Source: JAWWOW01 sp033851265
Lineage (GTDB): Bacteria; Actinomycetota; Actinomycetes; JAWWOW01
NCBI GenBank assembly: GCA_033851265.1
Contig: JAWWOW010000003.1
Location: 1 to 64,000, forward strand
DNA length: 64,000 nt
Direction of reading: 5' to 3'
Position 1 is the first letter of the stretch, and each line of letters starts with the position of its first letter. A model generated the notes under the pieces. The model was not told where the DNA came from. It saw only the letters and a list, made by a program, of their open reading frames with translations, and searched no databases. Below are positions 50,775-59,318 of this stretch, piece after piece. The position numbers were made by a program, and so were the translations under genes.

Positions 50775-52001
50775 GTGCGCGTCGCACTCTTGTCCTACCG
50801 CAGCAAGCCGTATTGCGGCGGCCAGGGTGTGTATGTGCGTCATCTTTCCCGCGCGCTTGTCGACCTCGGTCACTCCGTCGAGGTGCTCTCCGGTCCGCCG
50901 TACCCGATCCTCGATGACGGTATCGCGCTCACGCAGATACCGAGCCTTGATCTCTATCGGGAGCCAGATCCCTTTCGGCTCCCGCATTTCCGCGAGTTCC
51001 GCTCGTCGATCGATGTGCTCGAGTTCGCTGCGATGTGCACGGCTGCGTTCCCCGAACCGCTGACGTTCTCGTTGCGCGCCCGGCGTCATCTTGCAACGCG
51101 TGTCAACGACTTCGACATCGTCCATGACAACCAGTCGCTCGGCTACGGACTGCTCGGTATGGAGCGTCTCGGCTTGCCGGTCGTTGCGACGTTGCATCAT
51201 CCGATCACCGTGGACCGTCGCTTCGAGCTCGCAGTCGCGCCGTTGCGCAAGCAGATCACGATGCGTCGCTGGTATGCATTCACTCGCATGCAGGGTCGTG
51301 TTGCTCGTCGGTTGCCGGCCATCGCGACGGTGTCGCAATCGGCGTACGACGACATCGTCACCGACTTCGGTGTCGAGCCGTCTCGGTTGCGGGTGATTCC
51401 CAATGGTGTCGACGCCGATGTGTTCGCTCCGAGTCTGGAGACGACACGTGTGCCCGGGCGCATCGTTGCAACGGCGAGTGCCGATGTTGCACTCAAAGGG
51501 CTCGTTCCGCTACTCGAAGCACTAGCCAAGGTGCGCACCGAGCGCGACGCCGAGTTGGTTCTCGTCGGCAAACCAAAGTCCGGTGGCTTCGCTGAGCAAA
51601 CGCTCGACCGGTTAGGGCTGCGCGACGCAGTGCAATGGGTGAGTGATCTCTCTGACGACGAGCTTGCCGATGTGTTGCGGTCAGCCGAGGTGGCTGTCGT
51701 CCCATCGTTGTACGAAGGCTTTTCACTCCCGGCGATCGAAGCGATGGCCTGCGGCACTGCGCTCGTCGCCACCACTGCTGGTGCGCTGCCGGAGGTCATC
51801 GGGCCCGACGGTGAAGCAGCGCTCCATGTCGCACCCGGCGACGCCGACGCACTCGCGCTCGCGATTGGACGCATCCTCGGTGACGCCGTGTTGCGAGCGC
51901 GCCTCGGCGTCGGGGGTCGTGCGCGCGTGCTCGCGAAGTACACGTGGCACGCGGCCGCTCGCGCCACCGCCGAGATGTACGACGAGGTGCGTGCATGCTG
52001 A
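50775..52001 (+). CDS. GT4 family glycosyltransferase
   Basis: A 408-residue GT-B fold enzyme. N-terminal acceptor domain: VALLSYRSKPYCGGQGVYVRHLSRALVDLGHSVEVLSG. C-terminal donor domain: LVLVGKPKSGG and SLYEGFSLPAIEAMACGTALVATTAGALPE, with the retaining GT4 E-x7-E pattern at the nucleotide sugar. GTG 50775 with GGAGG seven bases upstream is the start. First gene of a coupled trio with a methyltransferase and an alpha-barrel protein. The trio looks like a conserved but uncharacterised glyco-lipid or glycoconjugate pathway. Confidence 0.92.
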   Translation: MRVALLSYRSKPYCGGQGVYVRHLSRALVDLGHSVEVLSGPPYPILDDGIALTQIPSLDLYREPDPFRLPHFREFRSSIDVLEFAAMCTAAFPEPLTFSLRARRHLATRVNDFDIVHDNQSLGYGLLGMERLGLPVVATLHHPITVDRRFELAVAPLRKQITMRRWYAFTRMQGRVARRLPAIATVSQSAYDDIVTDFGVEPSRLRVIPNGVDADVFAPSLETTRVPGRIVATASADVALKGLVPLLEALAKVRTERDAELVLVGKPKSGGFAEQTLDRLGLRDAVQWVSDLSDDELADVLRSAEVAVVPSLYEGFSLPAIEAMACGTALVATTAGALPEVIGPDGEAALHVAPGDADALALAIGRILGDAVLRARLGVGGRARVLAKYTWHAAARATAEMYDEVRAC

Positions 52002-52723
52002 CCGTTGACTACGGCCGGCTACAGGTCGGTCCCGGGGATCGTGTGCTCGACCTCGGTTGCGGCGCTGGGCGGCATGCGTACGGAGCGCTCCGCCGCGGTG
52101 CCGATGTCATCGCCGTCGACTGGTCCGTCGACGAGGTCGCTGTTGTTCGCGACACCATGGCAGCGATGGACGTTGCCGGTGAGGTGCCACCGGGTGCGCA
52201 CATGACTGCACTTCGCGGCGACCTGACCGCGTTACCGTTCCCCGACGCGAGCTTCGACCGCGTCATCGCGGCCGAGGTGCTCGAGCACATCCCCGCTGAC
52301 CACGACGCAATGGCCGAGATCGCACGCGTTCTGCGGCCAGGTGGTTTGGCAGCGGTCACGGTGCCGCGATGGTTCCCGGAGCGCGTCTGCTGGGCGTTGT
52401 CCGAGGACTACCACACCAACCCCGGCGGGCACGTCCGCATCTACAAACGCCACGACCTCGCCGACAAGCTGAACGATGTCGGCTTGGAGGAGTACGGCGC
52501 GCACCACGCGCACGGTCTGCATGCGCCCTACTGGTGGTTGAAATGCGCGGTCGGGGTCAACAGCGACCACGCGCTGCCGAAGCTCTATCACCGCATGCTT
52601 GTCTGGGACATCACCGCTCGCCCGCTCGCAACTCGGGTTGCGGAGCGCGCACTCAATCCGCTGATCGGCAAGAGCCTTGTGCTCTACCTACGCAAGCCGG
52701 AGGACGCACGTGTCGGAGCCTGA
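51995..52723 (+). CDS. Class I SAM-dependent methyltransferase
   Basis: A 242-residue UbiE/COQ5-like enzyme. Motif I DRVLDLGCGAGRHAYGALRRGADVIAVDWS, motif II region LPFPDASFDRVIAAEVLEHIPAD, motif III ARVLRPGGLAAVTVP. After the Rossmann core comes an unusual C-terminal part with WFPERVCWALSEDYHTNPGGHVRIYKRHDL and a hydrophobic YWWLKCAVGV, which may bind a lipid or glycan. ATG 51995 overlaps the glycosyltransferase stop; GGAGG near its end serves the next gene. Confidence 0.91.
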   Translation: MLTVDYGRLQVGPGDRVLDLGCGAGRHAYGALRRGADVIAVDWSVDEVAVVRDTMAAMDVAGEVPPGAHMTALRGDLTALPFPDASFDRVIAAEVLEHIPADHDAMAEIARVLRPGGLAAVTVPRWFPERVCWALSEDYHTNPGGHVRIYKRHDLADKLNDVGLEEYGAHHAHGLHAPYWWLKCAVGVNSDHALPKLYHRMLVWDITARPLATRVAERALNPLIGKSLVLYLRKPEDARVGA

Positions 52724-53789
52724 CCTGCTCGAGCTGGATGGCGTTCTCGCCGCCGACGAGATCGCCGCGACGGCCCGCTCGATCGCGCGCGTGCAGGAGA
52801 AATCCGGGTTGATCCCGTGGTTCCCCGGCGGCCATGCCGACCCGTGGGATCACATCGAATGCGCGATGGCGCTCGATGTCGCTGGGTGTCATGACGAGGC
52901 GGCCGAGGCCTACCGCTGGCTGCTGCGCTGGCAGCGACACGACGGCTCGTGGGCTGCGTCCTACCAGTTCGGCCGCGAGTTGAACCCGATCGCCGAGGCC
53001 AACCACGCGGCGTACATCGCGGTGGGTGTCTGGCATCACTGGTCGGTGACCCGGGACACCAGCTTCGTCGTCGAGATGTGGCCGACGGTCTTCCGTGCAC
53101 TCGAGTTCGTGCTGACGCTGCAGGCGCCGGGGGGCGAGGTCTGGTGGGCGCACGGCAAGGACGGGCCCGACGAGATGGCGTTGCTGACGGCCAACGCATC
53201 GATCCATCAGAGCCTGCGCGCCGGCCTCGCGTTGGCCGACCACCTCGGTGAACCGCAGCCGGACTGGGAGCTGGCGGTCGGATTGCTGCGGCACGCACTG
53301 CTGCGTCACCCCGAAGCGTTCGCCGACAAGGACCGGTTCTCGATGGATTGGTACTACCCGATCCTCGGCGGGGCCGTCCGCGGCGGCGCGGGGCTGGCGC
53401 GCATCGACGAGCGGTGGTCGGAGTTCGTCGTACCGAATCTCGGCGTGCGGTGTGTGGCCGACCGGCCGTGGGTCACCGGCGCGGAGACGTGTGAGCTGTC
53501 CATCGCTTTGGAGTCGCTCGGCGACAAGACCCGAGCCATCGACATGGTCGCGGCGATGCAACACCTGCGCGACGACGACGGCTCCTACTGGACCGGCTAC
53601 GTGTTCGACGAGGACGTGCGGTGGCCGGTCGAGCGGTCGACCTGGACCGCTGCCGCAGTGATCCTCGCGGTCGATGCGATCGCCGGCCAAGGCCCACAGG
53701 CAGGCGTGTTCCGCGCCGAGGACCTACCGCTGGGCGTGGATGTCGCCGACGACTGCGAGGTCGACGCGTTCTGCGCCCGCGGCCGCTAG
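52710..53789 (+). CDS. Alpha-barrel protein ('prenyltransferase'-like), trio member
   Basis: A 359-residue protein with repeated helical hairpins of a six-hairpin toroid, like those of prenyltransferases, squalene cyclases and glycosidases. Repeats show aromatic/Asp patterns: GLIPWFPGGHADPWDHIECAMALDV, WLLRWQRHDGSWAASYQFG, MQHLRDDDGSYWTGYVFDEDVRWPVERSTWTAAAVILA. Databases often call this family prenyltransferase, but no DDxxD or DxDD catalytic motif is evident, so that name is doubtful; a sugar-active enzyme is equally possible. GTG 52710 lies within the methyltransferase gene, behind GGAGG. Confidence 0.8.
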   Translation: MSEPDLLELDGVLAADEIAATARSIARVQEKSGLIPWFPGGHADPWDHIECAMALDVAGCHDEAAEAYRWLLRWQRHDGSWAASYQFGRELNPIAEANHAAYIAVGVWHHWSVTRDTSFVVEMWPTVFRALEFVLTLQAPGGEVWWAHGKDGPDEMALLTANASIHQSLRAGLALADHLGEPQPDWELAVGLLRHALLRHPEAFADKDRFSMDWYYPILGGAVRGGAGLARIDERWSEFVVPNLGVRCVADRPWVTGAETCELSIALESLGDKTRAIDMVAAMQHLRDDDGSYWTGYVFDEDVRWPVERSTWTAAAVILAVDAIAGQGPQAGVFRAEDLPLGVDVADDCEVDAFCARGR

Positions 53790-53793
53790 CTGG

Positions 53794-54351
53794 TCAGCCG
53801 GTGTTGCGGAGCGAGTCGCGGACCGCGTCGCGAGCCTTGTCCACGACCCCAGCAACAGCACCGGCGATGACGTTGCCCGGCGGCTCGTCGGGCTGACGCG
53901 GATGCGGGCGAGTCGGGGCGGCCTTCTTCGCCTCTTCCATCGCCGCACCGATCTCAGCGAGCCGCTTGCGCCCGAGTGACTCTCGTACCTCGGGGAAGAG
54001 GTCGTGCTCCTCTTCATCGACGTGGTGACGAACCAGCTCGATGAGCACGGTGACCTTCGCGTCGTACCGCTCGTCCTTTGGCGTCATCCCGTCGAGCTCG
54101 GAGAGCAGCCACTTGACGATGTGGTGCTCCTCAAGAGCCTCGAGGACCTCGTCAGTGGCGTCGTCGACCTCGTTGCGAATGGCGGGGTAGAAGATCTGCT
54201 CTTCGATGGCGGCGTGCACCGAGAGCTCCTTGCTGATCTTCTTGACGGTCTCCCATTTGGTCTTGGTGGCGCGGTCCCCGGCCTTCTCGAACTGCTTGAA
54301 CAGCTTCTCGACGGTCCGGTGGTCTTCGCGCAGCAGTGTGATGGCATCCAT
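53794..54351 (-). CDS. Hemerythrin HHE domain protein
   Basis: A 185-residue di-iron four-helix protein. Ligand patterns: LLREDHRTVEKLF, HAAIEEQIFYP, LEEHHIVKWLL and RHHVDEEEHDLFPEV supply the His/Glu set for a diiron site. A lysine/proline-rich tail follows, with the helix VIAGAVAGVVDKARDAVRDSL. Suggested role: oxygen, nitric oxide or iron handling in stress. ATG 54351 without strong ribosome site. Its stop lies 4 bases beyond the convergent trio. Confidence 0.93.
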   Translation of the reverse strand: MDAITLLREDHRTVEKLFKQFEKAGDRATKTKWETVKKISKELSVHAAIEEQIFYPAIRNEVDDATDEVLEALEEHHIVKWLLSELDGMTPKDERYDAKVTVLIELVRHHVDEEEHDLFPEVRESLGRKRLAEIGAAMEEAKKAAPTRPHPRQPDEPPGNVIAGAVAGVVDKARDAVRDSLRNTG

Positions 54352-54410
54352 GCCTTACTACTTGCCGACCCCATGCCATTGGTAAACCCGATGCAGCTCG
54401 GTCTTCAGAC

Positions 54411-55952
54411 TTACTTCCGCGGGCCCACGGCCGTTGCCGTCCGCATCTCGGGGATGCGCGGGACCACCCGGCGGAGCCCGCTTTGGACAGCGTCGGGCGT
54501 GAGCGACTGGACGCGCCGCAGACCCCCAGCATCGTCAATGATGATCCGATTCCGTCCCGTACGTTTCGCCTCGAAGAGGGCCGCGTCGGCTCGGGCGGTT
54601 GCGTGGGCGGGGTCTTCAGTGGGTCGCCACGCGGTCACGCCGATGGAACATGTCTGGCCGCGAGACACGGCCTGGTTGAGGCGTTGGAGCAACGGTTCGA
54701 CGGTGGTTGGAGTCGAGTCCGCAATCAGCAGGGTGAACTCCTCCCCGCCGTACCGGGCCAGGAAGCCGCGGCCGTCCAGGACGGTGGTCCAGGCTGCCGT
54801 CGTCTCTTTCAGTACGAGGTCGCCCGCGATGTGACCGTGCGCGTCGTTGTACTGCTTGAAGTGATCGAGGTCGATCACGGCCACCGTCAGGGTGCTGCCT
54901 TCTGCGTGCGCGAGAGTGATCGCGCGCTCCAACTCAAAGTCCCAGGTGCGTCGGTTGGCAACCCCGGTCAGGCTGTCGGTGCGCGCAAACGTGGCGAGCT
55001 GTGTTGACTGCGCCTCCGCGCGGTGGATCAGCCCCACCAGCTTGGTGAGGACGAGAATCGTGCTCACTGCACTCCCGATCGCAATTGGGATGGCGTTCAA
55101 ACCAGCGCCAGTGAGAAAGAGGACGCTGAGCAGCAACGGGCCGAGAAGTGCAGCGCATCCAAGCGCCAACACCCGCGTGTTGCTCGTGGACAGTTGCCTG
55201 GACGGGGCCGGTTCGGTGAGCGCAGTGCCCGACGGATGCATGGCTCCGAACCCGATGAGTAGGTAGGGCGCGAGGTAGAACCAGGATTGCCAGTCCGGAA
55301 GAGTTCCACCGGAGGCAACGACGAGTGTGTACACGGCGTTGTTAGCCAGCATGGCTACGAGTCCGGTGGCGATGCTCACGAAGGCCAAGTTTCGTGCTGC
55401 CCGCGTGGTCACTAGCTGGACGAGGATGGCCAGCACGAAAACGTCGCCAATCGGGTAGGCAGACGCGACAACTTTGCTCAGCAGTCCGACGCCGCTGCCT
55501 TGCGCAGCCGGGATGATGAGGAAGATGAGGGCCAGCAGGGCGAAGGCTGAACTCACGATGGCGGCGTCCAGAAACGCCGCTCGGTCTCGTCCTTTTCGCC
55601 GCCCGCGTACCAGCCAGCCAAGCGCGAGGATTATTGCGCCATAGCGCAGTAGGTACGCCGCGTCGGCCGGGGATGGGTAAGGCGCAATGTGCAGGACCCA
55701 CTCGTACAGGTAATAAGTGCCGTCCCCGATGAGGAAGAGGAGCTGCCCGAGCGCCATCGCCACCCAGATCCGGCGACGAGAGCGCGGCCCCTGCCAGATG
55801 CCAGCGATGGACATGCCAGTGCCGATGCCAGCAACCGCCATGAACCAGAGCGGCGATGCGGGGGAGCTGACGGGGATCGCCAAGAAGCCGAGCCAACCCG
55901 TCACCCCGATAGCGAGCAGGACGAACGACCAGGCGCGCCACGATTGCCTCAT
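54411..55952 (-). CDS. Membrane diguanylate cyclase (GGDEF)
   Basis: A 513-residue protein with about eight to ten N-terminal hydrophobic helices (residues 1-300) and one C-terminal GGDEF domain that makes cyclic di-GMP from GTP. The domain begins FARTDSLTGVANRRTWD and has VAVIDLDHFKQYNDAHGH (metal and GTP) and the active loop RYGGEEF. The product-inhibition RxxD site that normally sits five residues before GGEEF is absent (DGRGFLARYGGEEF), so feedback may be lost. No EAL or sensor domain other than the membrane part. Single gene. Confidence 0.93.
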   Translation of the reverse strand: MRQSWRAWSFVLLAIGVTGWLGFLAIPVSSPASPLWFMAVAGIGTGMSIAGIWQGPRSRRRIWVAMALGQLLFLIGDGTYYLYEWVLHIAPYPSPADAAYLLRYGAIILALGWLVRGRRKGRDRAAFLDAAIVSSAFALLALIFLIIPAAQGSGVGLLSKVVASAYPIGDVFVLAILVQLVTTRAARNLAFVSIATGLVAMLANNAVYTLVVASGGTLPDWQSWFYLAPYLLIGFGAMHPSGTALTEPAPSRQLSTSNTRVLALGCAALLGPLLLSVLFLTGAGLNAIPIAIGSAVSTILVLTKLVGLIHRAEAQSTQLATFARTDSLTGVANRRTWDFELERAITLAHAEGSTLTVAVIDLDHFKQYNDAHGHIAGDLVLKETTAAWTTVLDGRGFLARYGGEEFTLLIADSTPTTVEPLLQRLNQAVSRGQTCSIGVTAWRPTEDPAHATARADAALFEAKRTGRNRIIIDDAGGLRRVQSLTPDAVQSGLRRVVPRIPEMRTATAVGPRK

Positions 55953-56101
55953 GCGTCGTGCTTCGACAGCCGCGCGGTCGGACTAACGGTGTATTTGGCC
56001 CCGCTATGGACAATCCAAGAATGACTAGGTAGTAGTCCTTTCCACCAGCGAAGCGGGCGTCATCGCCCACCTATTGCTCATAGCGAGCGCGGATCTGTCG
56101 A

Positions 56102-56557
56102 TCAGTCGGCCATCAGAGTCGCGGCGACGGTCGCGCCGAGATCCCAGCAGGCCTCGCGGTGCTCCTTGGTCGGCGCACCCATGACGAGCACCGGCTCGTG
56201 CGCGCGCTGCCACTTCAGCCCACCGGTAATCGCCTCGATGGCACGCACCGCGCCGGTCGTGTCGAGGTTGCCGTGGACCCACAACCCATACGGGCGTCCC
56301 ACCGTCGCCTCGAGGCACGGGTAGTAGATCTGGTCGAAGAAGTGCTTGAGTGCGCCGGACATGTAACCGATGTTCGCCGGTGTCCCCAGCAGGTAGCCAT
56401 CGGCTTCAAGTACGTCGACTGCGGTGGTGACGAGCGCAGGTCGCACGGCGACGTCGACACCTTCGATCTCGTCGGCTTTGGTCCCGGCGATGACAGCCTC
56501 GAACAGCTCCTGCAGCGCAGGCGACGTCGTGTGATGGACGACGAGCAGCCGACTCAT
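56102..56557 (-). CDS. Flavodoxin-like protein
   Basis: A 151-residue FMN-binding fold related to NADPH-dependent FMN reductase and flavodoxin. VVHHTTSPALQELFEAVIAG is the phosphate-loop region, and DGYLLGTPANIGYMSGALKHFFDQIYYP is the signature isoalloxazine loop. It is the last gene of a three-gene minus-strand operon; ATG 56557 overlaps the methyltransferase stop. Acts as electron carrier or quinone reductase; partner unknown. Confidence 0.88.
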   Translation of the reverse strand: MSRLLVVHHTTSPALQELFEAVIAGTKADEIEGVDVAVRPALVTTAVDVLEADGYLLGTPANIGYMSGALKHFFDQIYYPCLEATVGRPYGLWVHGNLDTTGAVRAIEAITGGLKWQRAHEPVLVMGAPTKEHREACWDLGATVAATLMAD

Positions 56558-57177
56558 GTCTTTTGCAGTAGCCGGAGCGAGCCGGTGCCGCGGAGCTCGT
56601 CGTACTCGCCGGTCTCGATCGCGGTGAGGTACATCCGGTACGGCGCCTGCCCACCGTCAGCCGGGTCGGGGAACACGTCGTGGATCGCGAGCGTGCCACC
56701 AGCGGCGAGGTGCGGCGCCCACGCAGCGAGGTCGCGTTGCGCCGACTCGTCGGTGTGACTGCCGTCGAGGAACAGGAACGACAGCGGCGTCGCCCAGAGC
56801 GCGGCGAGCACCTCGGACGCTGCAACGACGGCGACGACCACATCCTCGACGCCCGCGGTAGCCGTCGTACGCCGGAAGTGCGGCAATGTGTCGATGCGGC
56901 CAACGCTGGGGTCGACGAGCGACGCGTCGTGGTACTCCCAGCCGGGTTGATGCTCCTCCGAACCGCGGTGGTGGTCGACAGTTACCACCTGCGTCTTGCG
57001 TTCGCGCGCAGCGGCAGCGAGGTAGAGCGTGGACTTGCCCATCCACGAGCCGACTTCGAGGAGTGGACCGTCGGCGGTGGCCGCGACGGCGGCGTCATAT
57101 AACGCGAGGCCCTCGTCCGGCGGCATGAATCCGGGGGCTGCCTCGGCGGCGGCGCGGAGCTCGGCGTCCATCGTCAC
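56554..57177 (-). CDS. Class I SAM-dependent methyltransferase
   Basis: A 207-residue enzyme like the methyltransferase_24/O-methyltransferase group. Motif I is LLEVGSWMGKSTLYLAAAA, then QVVTVDHHRGSEEHQPGWEYHD, FLFLDGSHTDESAQRDLAAW and LAAGGTLAIHDVFPDPADGGQAPYRM. The pair of Asp/His in VDHH and DGSH could hold a metal. GTG 57177 overlaps the NTF2-like stop (GTGA), and its end overlaps the flavodoxin gene (ATGA). Confidence 0.88.
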   Translation of the reverse strand: MTMDAELRAAAEAAPGFMPPDEGLALYDAAVAATADGPLLEVGSWMGKSTLYLAAAARERKTQVVTVDHHRGSEEHQPGWEYHDASLVDPSVGRIDTLPHFRRTTATAGVEDVVVAVVAASEVLAALWATPLSFLFLDGSHTDESAQRDLAAWAPHLAAGGTLAIHDVFPDPADGGQAPYRMYLTAIETGEYDELRGTGSLRLLQKT

Positions 57178-57620
57178 CGGGCCTGCTCAACCCGACGCGC
57201 GGCCCAGCCGCCGGCAGTGGTCCCGTCGAGGATCTCCCGGCGGCGGGTGAACACCCACCGACCGCCGACGACGGCGAAGTCGTCGATGTAGCGGCCCCAG
57301 TGGTCGAGCCCGTGTGACATCACGACTTGGTAGTAGCACCGCGACCGGGCTTGCGCCGGCCCGTCGACGTCGATCTGCAGCGTCGACGTGTGGTGGCGCA
57401 CGAGCACCGGCCCGGTCCACTCGCGGAACGCCTCCGCTGCGCCGTCGAAGAGCGAGCGGATCTGTTCGTGCCCGACGTACGCCGTGCCATCGACGTCCAG
57501 GACCGCGTCGGGCGAGAACAGCGCCAGCACCTCGTCGAAGCGACCGCTGTCACCTGCCGCGTTGTAGCGCGCGACCAGGTCGCGGACGCTCTCCCGCGCG
57601 ATCAGCTGCCATTGCTCCAC
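57174..57620 (-). CDS. NTF2-like (SnoaL-type) protein
   Basis: A 148-residue cone-fold protein. ESVRDLVARYNAAGDSGRFDEVLALFSPDAVLDVDG is the NTF2/SnoaL_4 start, followed by HHTSTLQIDVDGPAQARSRCYYQVVMSHGLDHWGRYIDDF. Such proteins in sterol and lipid loci act as hydratases, isomerases or dehydrating enzymes. I start at GTG 57620 because homologues begin near EQWQLIARES and because a CATTAT -10 lies six bases upstream. ATG 57641 is an alternative that would overlap the divergent gene's ATG. Confidence 0.85.
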   Translation of the reverse strand: MEQWQLIARESVRDLVARYNAAGDSGRFDEVLALFSPDAVLDVDGTAYVGHEQIRSLFDGAAEAFREWTGPVLVRHHTSTLQIDVDGPAQARSRCYYQVVMSHGLDHWGRYIDDFAVVGGRWVFTRRREILDGTTAGGWAARRVEQAR

Positions 57621-57625
57621 AGGGC

Positions 57626-57633
57626 CATAATGT
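57626..57633. promoter_or_regulatory. Shared symmetrical -10 for divergent genes
   Basis: CATAATGT serves both strands: plus CATAAT/TAATGT six to eight bases before ATG 57640, and minus CATTAT (57632-57627) six bases before GTG 57620. Two leaderless mRNAs could start from nearly the same base pairs. Confidence 0.55.
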
Positions 57634-57639
57634 CGCGCC

Positions 57640-59190
57640 ATGGCAGTTGAGCTCTTAGAAGCCCCCACCGTCTGGGAGTTGGTACGCCGTCGCGGCGAGC
57701 AGTCGCGCGACGTACCCGCCCTGCTCGACGCGGACGGTCGCAGCGTCACCTTCGGTGAGTTGGCGGACCGCGTGGAGCGCGTTGCGGCGGGCTTGCACGC
57801 TCAGGGTGTCGGCCCCGGCTCAGTGGTGACCTGGCAGCTGCCGACGCGCATCGAGTCGGTGCTCATTGCGCTAGCGCTCGCGCGGCTCGGCGCGATCCAG
57901 AACCCGATCATCCATCTGTACCGCGAGCGCGAGGTCGGTGCGGTGCTCCGGGCGAGCCAGCCGCAGTTCTTCGTCGTACCCGGTGTGTGGCGCGACCGTG
58001 ACTTCGAGTCGATGGCCAAGACGCTGGCGGCGGAGCTGTCGTCACCGCCCGCCGTGATCGTTGTCGGTGACGACGTGGTGCCGGACGGCGACTCGTCGAC
58101 GCTGCCCGCGCCACCGCAATCCGGTGACGACGTGCGCTGGGTCTACTACACGTCGGGAACGACGTCGGACCCGAAGGGTGTACGCCATACCGATCAAACA
58201 TTGATGGCGGGCGGTCGCGGACTTGCTGCGGCGCTCGACATGCAGCCCGACGACATCGGCTCGATGGCGTTCCCGTTCTCGCACATCGCCGGTCCCGACT
58301 ACTTGTTCATGATGGTTGCAGTCGGCCATCCGGCGTTGCTTCTCGAGGCATTCGTGCCCGCCGATGCAGTGGAGCAGTTCAAGAAGCACAAGGTGACGAT
58401 GATCGGCGGGGGTACGGCGTTCTACTCGATGTTCCTCGCCGAGCAGGCGAAGACGCCGAAACAGAAACCGTTCATCCCCACGCTGCGAAAGATCAGCGGC
58501 GGCGGTGCACCGAAACCGGCCGAGTTGTTCTATGCGGTGCAGCGCGATGTCGGCGTACCTCTCTGTCATGGATATGGCATGACCGAAGTGCCGATGATTG
58601 CGCAAGCGTCGCCGCACGACACCGATGACCAACTCGCGCACACCGAGGGCGCGCCCGTGCGCGGCATCGAGGTCCGCATCGTGAAAGCGGATGGCGCGGT
58701 CGCTGCGAACGGCGAAGAGGGTGAGGTCCGCGTGCGCGGGCCGATCGTCTGCAAGGGCTACACCGATGACGCGGCGACCGTGGACGGATGGGACGACGAG
58801 GGCTGGTTCAAGACCGGGGATCTCGGCGTACTGCGTGACGACGGGCACGTCTCGCTCACCGGTCGGCTGAAGGACGTCATCATCCGCAAGGGGGAGAACA
58901 TCTCCGCGAAGGAGCTCGAGGAGCTGCTGTTCACCCATCCCAAGGTCGGCGACGTCGCCGTCGTCGGACTGCCGGACGCGGAACGCGGCGAACTCGTGTG
59001 TGCGGTCGTCGAGCCGCCGGAGGGTGGTGATGAGCTGACGTTCGACGAGATGGTCGACCACCTCACTGCAGCTGGGCTGATGAAGCAGAAGATCCCGGAG
59101 CGACTCGAGGTCATCGACAAGCTCCCGCGCAACGAGACCCTCAACAAGGTGCTCAAGTACAAGCTCCGCGAGCGCTTCACCACCCCCTAA
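57640..59190 (+). CDS. AMP-dependent acyl-CoA synthetase
   Basis: A 516-residue ANL-superfamily enzyme activating a carboxylic acid as acyl-AMP then acyl-CoA. P-loop YYTSGTTSDPKGVRHTD (about 168-184), A4/A5 region SGGGAPKPAELF and CHGYGMTEVPMIAQ, hinge TGDLGVLRDDGHVSLTGRLKDVIIRKGENIS, and the C-terminal catalytic lysine in LPRNETLNKVLKYKLRERF (usual Gly replaced by Asn). Steroid, side-chain or fatty substrate cannot be told. A leaderless start at ATG 57640 is likely, divergent from the NTF2-like operon; ferredoxin follows 128 bases later. Confidence 0.94.
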   Translation: MAVELLEAPTVWELVRRRGEQSRDVPALLDADGRSVTFGELADRVERVAAGLHAQGVGPGSVVTWQLPTRIESVLIALALARLGAIQNPIIHLYREREVGAVLRASQPQFFVVPGVWRDRDFESMAKTLAAELSSPPAVIVVGDDVVPDGDSSTLPAPPQSGDDVRWVYYTSGTTSDPKGVRHTDQTLMAGGRGLAAALDMQPDDIGSMAFPFSHIAGPDYLFMMVAVGHPALLLEAFVPADAVEQFKKHKVTMIGGGTAFYSMFLAEQAKTPKQKPFIPTLRKISGGGAPKPAELFYAVQRDVGVPLCHGYGMTEVPMIAQASPHDTDDQLAHTEGAPVRGIEVRIVKADGAVAANGEEGEVRVRGPIVCKGYTDDAATVDGWDDEGWFKTGDLGVLRDDGHVSLTGRLKDVIIRKGENISAKELEELLFTHPKVGDVAVVGLPDAERGELVCAVVEPPEGGDELTFDEMVDHLTAAGLMKQKIPERLEVIDKLPRNETLNKVLKYKLRERFTTP

Positions 59191-59318
59191 CCCCGCGCCG
59201 CTGGTGGGTTGGCCGTTCGGTGAACCCACAATTGAGGGGCGCGGCTCCGGCTCAGGTCACCAGAGGCGCGTTGTGAAGGGGTGGCTTAGGCTGCGCGGCG
59301 GGCCAGGGAGGGATTGCG

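Noticed and set aside
59204..59229. GTGGGTT/AACCCAC repeat after the acyl-CoA synthetase gene as a terminator
   Set aside because: Only 7 bp with a 12-base loop and no T run; possible but not supported.
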